Below, in pieces: positions 16,496 to 23,797 of a stretch of DNA of 64,000 bases. The notes under the pieces were generated by a model. That model made no database searches. It worked only from the letters and a program-made list of their open reading frames with translations, and was not told the origin of the DNA. The stretch lies in contig JAILDX010000004.1 of NCBI GenBank assembly GCA_024688685.1, positions 248,001-312,000 on the forward strand, written 5' to 3'. The stretch's first letter is position 1. The number at the start of each line of letters is the position of its first letter. Both the position numbers and the translations under genes were made by a program. The DNA is from Saccharofermentans sp. (GTDB taxonomy: Bacteria > Bacillota > Clostridia > Saccharofermentanales > Saccharofermentanaceae).

Positions 16496-16518
16496 TTTAC
16501 TTCCAATTTTACTTCCAA
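16496..16518. repeat. two arm-type integrase site candidates (left end)
   Basis: Two copies of TTTACTTCCAA at 16496-16506 and 16508-16518, 12 bases apart start to start. The same pair with the same spacing lies at the other end of the prophage (51508-51530). This is the pattern expected of arm-type sites bound by the N-terminal domain of a tyrosine integrase. Confidence 0.65.
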
Positions 16519-16556
16519 AAATAAATACCCCATTTGGCGAGGCTCAAATGGGGTAT
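16515..16556 (-). terminator. terminator of the prophage late operon
   Basis: On the minus strand ATACCCCATTTG (16545-16556) pairs perfectly with CAAATGGGGTAT (16525-16536) over 12 bp, followed by TTATTTTT. It lies about 85 bases beyond the endolysin stop codon. Confidence 0.88.
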
Positions 16557-16639
16557 CTTTATTATTCTACGGAGGTAATGCCATTATTCAACAAACAAGC
16601 CTCGCCTGATTGCCTATATTTATAATATATATACAATAA

Positions 16640-17440
16640 TTACCTCGCACCAATCGCATATGTCCAGCACTGCTCTCCCCACTTGCCATCTACGGTCAAG
16701 CCATGAGCTGCCTGCCAAGCAGCGACGGCTTCTTTTGTCTTGGGTCCATAGAGTCCGTCCTGATTTGCTCCGACAATAGCCTGAACTGAACGCACATCAT
16801 CGCCCTGCATGATGTTATTCTCGACATAGTGCAGATATCTTGTGGGGATCTCAAAATCATAGGCAGTTGGTTTTGGTGTCGGTGCCGGCTGAGGATGGTA
16901 TGAAAGGTTCTTGTCGAGGTCGACATCTGCGTTGATACCGTCCACTCTGCCTTTACGGCTATATTGCCATATGCAGCAATTAGCCGGCTGTTTGCCTCTG
17001 TAATCTGCAATCCACCAATAATCAGCGTTTACACCCTTAAGGTATGATTGCCTCCATCCTGTCGAACAGTAAATGCCTGCATTGTAGCCTAAAGCATTTA
17101 TCTCTTTGCAAAAACCCGAAATAACCGTCTTACTATACTTTCCTGTACCATCTTGTTCAAGGTCAATAAACACGGGGAAATACAACTTATCCTTATAAGG
17201 CTCTATCGCCTTTGCGGTATTCTGCGCTTCCGCACGTCCGCCAGCTTCGGTAGTTGCCTTCGAATAGCAGTAAACACCTACTCTTATACCCTGTGCTATT
17301 GCACCCTCGATATTCTGTTTGAACTTCTTGTCAATGCCCGAACCGCCGACATAGCAACGTATGATCGCTTCGTCTACGCCTGCGTTCTTAACTCGTGCCC
17401 AATCTATATCGCCTTGATACTTGGAAACGTCAATCAGCAT
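16640..17440 (-). CDS. phage endolysin, GH25 lysozyme with peptidoglycan-binding domain
   Basis: The 266-residue lysin cleaves cell-wall glycan at the end of the lytic cycle. Residues 1-185 are a glycoside hydrolase family 25 domain with IDVSKYQGDIDW at the N-terminus and VFIDLEQDGTG near residue 100 holding catalytic acids. A proline-rich linker (PQPAPTPKPT) leads to a C-terminal repeat of the PG-binding type (DDVRSVQAIVGANQDGLYGP, then VDGKWGEQCW). The ATG at 17440 has AAGGAGG 6 bases ahead and overlaps the holin end by 11 bases; a longer frame to 17488 has no site. There is no signal peptide, so export depends on the holin. Confidence 0.92.
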   Translation of the reverse strand: MLIDVSKYQGDIDWARVKNAGVDEAIIRCYVGGSGIDKKFKQNIEGAIAQGIRVGVYCYSKATTEAGGRAEAQNTAKAIEPYKDKLYFPVFIDLEQDGTGKYSKTVISGFCKEINALGYNAGIYCSTGWRQSYLKGVNADYWWIADYRGKQPANCCIWQYSRKGRVDGINADVDLDKNLSYHPQPAPTPKPTAYDFEIPTRYLHYVENNIMQGDDVRSVQAIVGANQDGLYGPKTKEAVAAWQAAHGLTVDGKWGEQCWTYAIGAR

Positions 17441-17891
17441 CTTTTGCCTCCTTATCGCCATCGTTGATGGCATTCTTTCCACCTTCAAGCAGCTTCTTTA
17501 TCCATTTAGGCAGAGCTGTCGGAGCTGACTCGTTGATGTTCTCAAAGATTGAGATACACTCATTCAGAACGATATAGCACCCGACTACAGTGCCGATCGG
17601 CAGATTAAATGGCAGTTCGATGGATATTACCGACAGCATGATCGGGATAAAAGCATCTAAGAAGATGCCAAATGCCAGACCGGCCATGAGTGCCATCTTT
17701 GACCAAAAGCCTTTTGTACCCCTCTCACTTGTGATAGGAACTCTGGTTACCTTTGCCTTAATCAGTCCTGTCACCACGTCAAGCACTATGGCGCAGAGAA
17801 CGCAGACGAACACCGGTCCATATACTCCCCAAAAAGAAGCGGCGATCCCAGAGACCGCCGCCATAATCCACTTAACGATGTTAACGTTCAT
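17430..17891 (-). CDS. phage holin (phage_holin_4 family type)
   Basis: The 153-residue membrane protein has three hydrophobic segments (about 8-28, 28-46, 70-105), a basic stretch KAKVTRVPITSERGTKGFWSK between them that is typical of the phi-C31/Cp-1-like holin family, and a charged C-terminus. It forms membrane lesions that let the endolysin reach the wall. It sits directly before the endolysin, which it overlaps. Confidence 0.88.
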   Translation of the reverse strand: MNVNIVKWIMAAVSGIAASFWGVYGPVFVCVLCAIVLDVVTGLIKAKVTRVPITSERGTKGFWSKMALMAGLAFGIFLDAFIPIMLSVISIELPFNLPIGTVVGCYIVLNECISIFENINESAPTALPKWIKKLLEGGKNAINDGDKEAKDAD

Positions 17892-17892
17892 A

Positions 17893-19308
17893 TTATTCTC
17901 CCTCCTGTACTTCCGTAATACTGTATGTGATCTTCATCGTCTGTGTCGCAGTCTTTGTTACCGCATTATCAAGATTTTTAACAGTAGATAAAAACTGCTT
18001 GAACAATTCAGCCTGCACCGCATTCTTGCCTGTATTGTTACTCATAGGCAGTGCCTTTATTCTGATAGGCGAATCAATCTGCTTAATACCACGATAGAAC
18101 ATAGCCCACGCCCAACTTCCTGTAGAATCATAGGCATACAATGTAATCTGTCTGTATGTATAACCATCTGTGTAATAAGCGATGTTCTGGTCTGTATAAG
18201 GGATAATAACCGCCCATTTACCTAAAGCCACTACTCCAACAAGTTTAGTTGCAGTAAGATTGATACTTCTAACATCAGCACTATTTGTATAATTGATAAA
18301 ATACACCTTATCCGTGCCTGCCATAACAAGATATCCATCGTCCGTGAGTTCATAAGGCACAAGATATAAACCTGACGCACCATTACCTACTGTGTTAGTG
18401 CTTGTATCAAGCGTAACGCCGCTAAGATTGATTGTGTCAGACGTGCTTGACATATCGGATGTGTCGATGATTACACGGCTTATACTGCTCGTATTCGGAA
18501 CTAAGACGTGAATATTGCCGTTGTAATAAAGAACCTTGCCCCTTGTAATGTTACTGATTGTGTATGTGTAATCAGTGTAATCGCTATTATCAGTAAGATT
18601 CTTTTCATCTAAAGGCGTTTCAAATAATCCGACACCTTCTATTGAACCGTAGGATGTGAACTTTCTAACTGTTAGTGTGCTTCCACTTGTATAGAACGCA
18701 TAAGCAATTCCATTAGTATCATCAAAAATAACAGGCATTAAAGTAGACGCTCCACGAGTAGTGTCTGGAGAATTGCCGTTAAGAGACCCCGTATAAGAAG
18801 CACCGAGCCACATATCTCCAACGTCTTTATTTGTCATAGCAAGAGCAGAAATAGTACCATTACCCTGCGTCGCAGGGAAATCCCATACCCATTTATAGCC
18901 GCCTGTGATTCTGCCTGATTCGATATCATTCGGCAAACCCCTTGTGCTATCCGCATCAGCACTTGAATAAGTTGTTTGTCCTGCGTGAGCAACAACAGGA
19001 TTATCGTGCGATATGGGCGGATACATATTCGTTGCAACTTCCGTCAAAGGACTCTGGAAACACAAAATGCCGCCAAAGAAAACGTCCTTGATAGGCTTAA
19101 ACAAATCATAATGGAGCACACCACAATAGTTACTTGCAAAAGAGTTGGCAATAACATTAGTTACAAGGTTTTCACCTTCGGTTTCTTGCTCTAACTCTCC
19201 GGTTTCAGCATTAAACAGTTGCACACTAACCTTACCTTTAAGCTTTGTAAGTTTAGGTATTTGAACAGGGGCTTTTCTCATTGTGTCTTTTGCTTTTAAT
19301 ACACTCAT
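17893..19308 (-). CDS. phage structural protein, probably tail fibre or receptor-binding
   Basis: The 471-residue protein lies between tail-tip genes and the holin, the usual place for host-recognition proteins. The N-terminus KLKGKVSVQLFNAETGELEQ looks like the start of many phage virion proteins. The rest is rich in Ser, Thr, Gly, Asn and Tyr with repeated short beta strands, suggesting a beta-propeller or beta-helix. No enzymatic motif is seen. Specific function is inferred from position only. Confidence 0.65.
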   Translation of the reverse strand: MSVLKAKDTMRKAPVQIPKLTKLKGKVSVQLFNAETGELEQETEGENLVTNVIANSFASNYCGVLHYDLFKPIKDVFFGGILCFQSPLTEVATNMYPPISHDNPVVAHAGQTTYSSADADSTRGLPNDIESGRITGGYKWVWDFPATQGNGTISALAMTNKDVGDMWLGASYTGSLNGNSPDTTRGASTLMPVIFDDTNGIAYAFYTSGSTLTVRKFTSYGSIEGVGLFETPLDEKNLTDNSDYTDYTYTISNITRGKVLYYNGNIHVLVPNTSSISRVIIDTSDMSSTSDTINLSGVTLDTSTNTVGNGASGLYLVPYELTDDGYLVMAGTDKVYFINYTNSADVRSINLTATKLVGVVALGKWAVIIPYTDQNIAYYTDGYTYRQITLYAYDSTGSWAWAMFYRGIKQIDSPIRIKALPMSNNTGKNAVQAELFKQFLSTVKNLDNAVTKTATQTMKITYSITEVQEGE

Positions 19309-19323
19309 TTTATTTCTCCTTCC

Positions 19324-20253
19324 TTACGATAAATTGAAACTATCCTTAAACTCTTGTAATGTAGCATTAGCCGACATTATCAACTGATTGCTGGAGTCAT
19401 AAATATCCTTCGTGGTCAAAACCATAGCCGTTGCTAATTCCGTATCCGCTTGAGCTCCGTAGATTGTACTGTTATAAGCGTATAATCTTTGATCAACCTT
19501 AGTTGATCGTATACTGGAAGGCACACCAAAGAATGTAGTTTGATAAGTCTGGGCTGTTGTCGAGTTCAGTTTTCCATTGGAATCAACGTATATCTGAGTA
19601 TCGCTTGCCTCACTCAAAATAAAATTGAACGAACCTTGCTTATACAATAAATACCCTTGTGTAATATTGTCCGGGTCGAATCCTGAGGGAACATTTGTAT
19701 GAGCAAATATCTCATTAGCCGACAACTTATCTGTTCCATCGAAGAGATCAGACAATGTAACAGTCGCCATATTTGCAAATCTGCTATACAAAGCAGGGTG
19801 CGTGTTTGCAAGAGACAAGCCCTTTATCTGCATTGGTGACACAAACAAATCACCGGTATTGTTAGTCAAATCCGCATAAGATGTAGATGTATTATTATAA
19901 TCATTAGTCATACAAGGCTGTTCTAAAAGGATCCTTTTAGAAGTGCTTGTCGTATAGTTAGAATGAGTTGCCATTCTTCCACTATTATTAGCATACGGAC
20001 TAACTCTAATCGTGCTCGCTTTCAAACAACCACTTGTGCCAGTTGTATATCCTAAACCAAGCAATAGACTAACTGCCGTTGAACAAGGCAACATAAAGTA
20101 TGTGTTGCTTGTCGGATAATAAACAATCTCTGATGGGTCTGTCATAGGAATATTGAGACTGTCCCAAATTCGTATATTGTTATTATGGACTCTTTCAAAA
20201 AAGTCCATTCCCCCACCGCCGCTGGTAAAAATGCCACATCTAAACAATGCCAT
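19324..20253 (-). CDS. phage structural protein, tail-associated
   Basis: This 309-residue protein of unknown family is rich in Asn, Ser and Thr. It begins with a glycine run (TSGGGG) before MDFFERVHNNNIRIWDSLNIP and then alternating polar beta-like sequence. The start codon overlaps the previous stop (TAATG), so it is coupled to the two small decorated proteins upstream. Position points to the tail tip or a fibre. Nothing more specific is supported. Confidence 0.6.
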   Translation of the reverse strand: MALFRCGIFTSGGGGMDFFERVHNNNIRIWDSLNIPMTDPSEIVYYPTSNTYFMLPCSTAVSLLLGLGYTTGTSGCLKASTIRVSPYANNSGRMATHSNYTTSTSKRILLEQPCMTNDYNNTSTSYADLTNNTGDLFVSPMQIKGLSLANTHPALYSRFANMATVTLSDLFDGTDKLSANEIFAHTNVPSGFDPDNITQGYLLYKQGSFNFILSEASDTQIYVDSNGKLNSTTAQTYQTTFFGVPSSIRSTKVDQRLYAYNSTIYGAQADTELATAMVLTTKDIYDSSNQLIMSANATLQEFKDSFNLS

Positions 20254-20669
20254 TAGAAAACCACCACCTTTACAGTCAGATCCTCTTCTTGTTCTTCAAA
20301 CGTTAAGATAAGTTGCCCTGTACTTGTTGTTACGGAAATCGGCGAAATGTCAGTATGAATATCGACCATACTGTTCACCGTGATATGACTATTCTGTATA
20401 GTCATCGAGGTCTGACCAGCTTCGAGAGTTCCTTCGAGCATTACTCCCAGAGTGTCAGCCACTTCGTTGATCGCACCGACAGGCTTCTTGTCCGTCGTGT
20501 CCAGATCCTGCGTATACGCAAACGAGTTGAACAGTTTGCTTGCTATCTCGGAAGCCTTGTGATTCTGTATCACATAAGAGCCGCTGACCTCGTCAGCCGT
20601 AACAAAGACAGAATCTGGCGTAAGATTTCCATCCGAGAGTTCTGATATCTTGAAATCACCTTCTGCCAT
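20253..20669 (-). CDS. phage tail-associated protein, paralogue of the next gene
   Basis: The 138-residue protein shares its plan with the N-terminal 145 residues of the 262-residue protein encoded at 20669-21457: ISELSDGNLTPDSVFVTADE against ITEFPNGTLTEDSLFVAADV, then GAINEV against GAINELN, and GTLEAGQTSMTIQNSHI against GTLTAGQTSITLSDNRI. It is therefore a shortened tandem duplicate. Probably a small fibre or adaptor protein; the exact role is unknown. Confidence 0.62.
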   Translation of the reverse strand: MAEGDFKISELSDGNLTPDSVFVTADEVSGSYVIQNHKASEIASKLFNSFAYTQDLDTTDKKPVGAINEVADTLGVMLEGTLEAGQTSMTIQNSHITVNSMVDIHTDISPISVTTSTGQLILTFEEQEEDLTVKVVVF

Positions 20670-21457
20670 TATGTGATCACCACCTTACCTAACCGTAGAT
20701 TGAAGAAGCAATTCGTGTGCGTGCCGTCCCATGAGACACAAAGAATGACCACATCGCCATTATCAAGGCTTAAGTCATAGCTGAACGGCTGTTCCGTATT
20801 CGTAGGTAAATAAACCTTGTTGCCTTCGAGTGTTCCATTCTTCTCGCAGTAGATATAAGCCTCGTTGCTCCCGGTGTTGGTCGCACACGTTCCGACGAGG
20901 GTCAGCAAACAGTCCTCAGTTGCCGTGAATGTAAATAGTGTTTGCGGAATTGAATTGACTCCTGTCTTGTCGATTCGTTGATAAGCACTCTCAAGGCTCG
21001 AATATCCACCACCTGCGTGTTCTCCCTTGATATTTATACCTACTACAACATCAACAGCCTGCGCTTCAAAACTGATAGTAATGCTTCCATCTGTCACCGT
21101 AGGTGTAGTAACAGGATCAACACCTACAATAGATGTGAAAACTTCAATCATACTATCAGTTGTTATCCTGTTATCTGATAAGGTAATGCTTGTTTGTCCG
21201 GCAGTTAAGGTGCCTTTAACCGTCGCATAGTCTCCTATCCGGTTCAGTTCATTGATCGCTCCGAAGATGGATTTACTGCCCGTTTCAAGAGCATTAAAAG
21301 AAAATCCATCACCGCATAAGCCTGCGCCTAAAGCGCTTGCACTATGCTTGCCATTAGCATAGCCTGAACCCACATTCACATCGGCAGCCACAAAAAGACT
21401 ATCTTCTGTTAATGTCCCGTTCGGGAACTCAGTAATTGATTTATCTGCATTTGCCAT
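20669..21457 (-). CDS. phage tail-associated protein with C-terminal extension
   Basis: The 262-residue protein carries the same N-terminal module as the downstream neighbour, followed by an extra domain of about 115 residues (GGYSSLESAYQRIDKTGVNS onward) that looks like a trimeric beta-sandwich head (LFTFTATEDCLLTLVGTCAT). Such modules are common in knob domains of tail fibres. The genes are coupled by one-base overlaps, suggesting fixed stoichiometry. Confidence 0.62.
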   Translation of the reverse strand: MANADKSITEFPNGTLTEDSLFVAADVNVGSGYANGKHSASALGAGLCGDGFSFNALETGSKSIFGAINELNRIGDYATVKGTLTAGQTSITLSDNRITTDSMIEVFTSIVGVDPVTTPTVTDGSITISFEAQAVDVVVGINIKGEHAGGGYSSLESAYQRIDKTGVNSIPQTLFTFTATEDCLLTLVGTCATNTGSNEAYIYCEKNGTLEGNKVYLPTNTEQPFSYDLSLDNGDVVILCVSWDGTHTNCFFNLRLGKVVIT

Positions 21458-23394
21458 TAGTCATCATTCCCTTCTGTCGTTATGTTGTAGTCGCCATCTT
21501 CTGAGACGATGTTATAGTTGCCATCTTCAGAGACGAGCCTGAAGACGATGTTTCTCAAAACAACTGATACAGTTGACTCTTCGACCTCTTTGGGTTCAAT
21601 ACTTGCAACGTCCTGCAATACCACACTGTCAGAAACAGTAACTGACGTAGGCGTTTGCGTTGCGACTGAAATGTCGTCATCCTCAAGTTCCTTTGCACTA
21701 ATGGCCTTGATATCATACATACCAAGCTCATCAGCGACTTCAATTTCGCCATTCCAAATTTCAGAACCGACAAGAGCCTGACCTCTGAGGATCATTCTGC
21801 AATCCCCGATATCGATAAGTCCGGTACCGCCTGAGAGGAGCATTTTCGCCTTGAATGTATGTGATGTGGTATTTGTTACCGTGGGCAGGAAGTATCCGTA
21901 ATGGATCGTATGAAGTCCGTCCTCGTCCCATGTCTCGACAGGCTCGTAGTCGACCAGAACATCGTCATAGTAGTAAAATATCGTTGCTACCGTCTCTCCT
22001 GATGATCTGTTCCACCATCCGCTCTGTACAACTTCTGTCTCGGGCTCGCCGGTATCAGGATCAATGACAGGTTCACCTGTCTCCGGATCGATTACCTCCT
22101 CTTCCGAATAGACAGGAACCTGGGTAGTCGATAGTATCCTGTCGATGTCAATCTTTGCTTCAAACCATATCTCGACATCAGTTTCTTTCTTCGCAGCGAA
22201 CTTGATGGAGGAAACCACTGTCTCAAGATTATTTTCAAGACGGATCTGAGAAGCATTCTTTGCCAGGTAAAAAGTCATCGACTGCTCATCCACACGGGAT
22301 AACAGCGTAGCCATCTCCTTATCCGTCTTTGTTGTCGGGTCAAGATACGGATTCTTTCCTACAGCTGATATTTTAAGTTCGGATCTCCATTTCCAGTTGA
22401 TCTTATGGATGGGGACAAGTATAGATGTTCCTGATGTATAACCCGTGGACTCGATTAGGTCCCCCAGATCGTAAGCAGGATCCGAACACTTAAGCGACAA
22501 ATCCGCCGGAGTATAGTGTACAGCGCCTACGACATCAAGGATGTTCTCGAGTAATCCTATCGTGGTCTCCGGAAGACCATACTGCAGGAACACATTTGCT
22601 CCCAGATCAAGAGTCTGGCCCTGGTCATCGCCAACTATCACCAGCTCACCTGCTTTTGTTACGCATACGCACGAATAAATGACCTGGTAATCCGATATGG
22701 TATCATTTCCGCGGTAATCATCAGTAATGGTTGCACATGATTCTGTTGCAAACGACCTGATATACAGTTTCCCATCCCTGCCGATCTCCGCAAATCCGCA
22801 CATACACGCTGCCAGATCTCCGACTATATCCCTATATGTTGACACGTCAGAGTTGATCTCGATACCAAGAATAGCATCACCATTAGGAAGGCCTTCTATA
22901 TCCTCTTCAGTCTGACCAAGTACCAATCCTGTCGCCGTTGCAATATCACTGAGGATTCCATAAGGTGTTCCTGTCAGTTGAAAACCATCGTATTTCTTAT
23001 TCAGAAGGTCCATGTTATCAAGTGCGGTTATCTTGAGCTGATCCGTGGACTGTCTTATGCAGTCTGACACTTTGTAAACACCCAAAGGAACAGGTTCCCA
23101 CTCATCCTCTTCCTCATCGATCAGCAGCTCGAAAACAAGTTCGCACCGCGCTCCATAAATTGAATATCTGCTAATATCGGAATAGATGCCGAATTCGAGT
23201 TCACCCTGGTATGCCTGACCAAGTATCAGCTCACTGTCACCGGAACACTGATTATTGAACGACGGCAGTATGGCAATATCATCATTAGTGATGTTAATGA
23301 CCGTATTATCGCGCAATGTAATTGTGCCGGTGATCCTTGTCACTCTCCCGTCTTCAAGGATCTTCTGTTTATACGCATTACTGACCGGATACAT
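21457..23394 (-). CDS. phage tail-tip / baseplate-like protein
   Basis: The 645-residue protein starts with YPVSNAYKQKILEDGRVTRI, a common opening of tail-tip (Dit/Tal-region) proteins in Gram-positive siphophages. The first 350 residues resemble hub domains (VPLGVYKVSDCIRQSTDQLKITALDNMDLL). A proline/acidic repeat EVIDPETGEPVIDPDTGEPE lies near residue 440, and the C-terminus ends in short imperfect repeats (SEDGNYNI, SEDGDYNI). It follows the tape measure and DUF6711-like genes, the usual order for the tail tip. Confidence 0.72.
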   Translation of the reverse strand: MYPVSNAYKQKILEDGRVTRITGTITLRDNTVINITNDDIAILPSFNNQCSGDSELILGQAYQGELEFGIYSDISRYSIYGARCELVFELLIDEEEDEWEPVPLGVYKVSDCIRQSTDQLKITALDNMDLLNKKYDGFQLTGTPYGILSDIATATGLVLGQTEEDIEGLPNGDAILGIEINSDVSTYRDIVGDLAACMCGFAEIGRDGKLYIRSFATESCATITDDYRGNDTISDYQVIYSCVCVTKAGELVIVGDDQGQTLDLGANVFLQYGLPETTIGLLENILDVVGAVHYTPADLSLKCSDPAYDLGDLIESTGYTSGTSILVPIHKINWKWRSELKISAVGKNPYLDPTTKTDKEMATLLSRVDEQSMTFYLAKNASQIRLENNLETVVSSIKFAAKKETDVEIWFEAKIDIDRILSTTQVPVYSEEEVIDPETGEPVIDPDTGEPETEVVQSGWWNRSSGETVATIFYYYDDVLVDYEPVETWDEDGLHTIHYGYFLPTVTNTTSHTFKAKMLLSGGTGLIDIGDCRMILRGQALVGSEIWNGEIEVADELGMYDIKAISAKELEDDDISVATQTPTSVTVSDSVVLQDVASIEPKEVEESTVSVVLRNIVFRLVSEDGNYNIVSEDGDYNITTEGNDD

Positions 23395-23404
23395 GGTCCC
23401 CTCC

Positions 23405-23797
23405 TTAATACATAGTCAAAGTCCCCGAGAAGTTCCAATAGTGCTTTCCATCGGAATCCTTGAACACCAGCTCGATAGTCGGTGCTCCTGCATACATATA
23501 GCAGTTCACCGTCTTCCCTATCCAGAACGTTACTGACACCTTTGCCGGGGCCAGCATGGACTGGAGCGATGCAAGTGTAACGTCGTCTATCATTGCGCAT
23601 GTGAATGCGAGATCGTACACCTCCGAACGAATCCGTTCCCTGTGGAGAACGCCTGAACCGGGAGACCTTCCGGTCTCCTCGCTGTCCAGATCGTTGGGGG
23701 TCGCAGTAAAGGTAGTGAGTCCGGGGATGGCTGTATTATTCACCGTGATCAGATCCGTTATTATCTGATCATTTGCCTGTGTTACTTCTTCGCTCAT
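23405..23797 (-). CDS. phage tail protein, DUF6711-like
   Basis: This 130-residue protein lies between tape measure and tail-tip genes. It has a conserved central GRSPGSGVLHRERIRSEVYDL stretch and ends in HYWNFSGTLTMY, which fits small tail-completion proteins of the DUF6711 kind found at this position in Clostridia phages. It overlaps the tape measure stop by 4 bases. Family assignment is from memory and moderate. Confidence 0.62.
   Translation of the reverse strand: MSEEVTQANDQIITDLITVNNTAIPGLTTFTATPNDLDSEETGRSPGSGVLHRERIRSEVYDLAFTCAMIDDVTLASLQSMLAPAKVSVTFWIGKTVNCYMYAGAPTIELVFKDSDGKHYWNFSGTLTMY

Noticed and set aside
16270..16533. N-terminal extension of the pyrophosphatase fragment frame into the prophage
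   Set aside because: The extension is a read-through of the 66-bp palindrome, the tRNA core and phage arm repeats (VKLEV, VNL), so it is not a real N-terminus.
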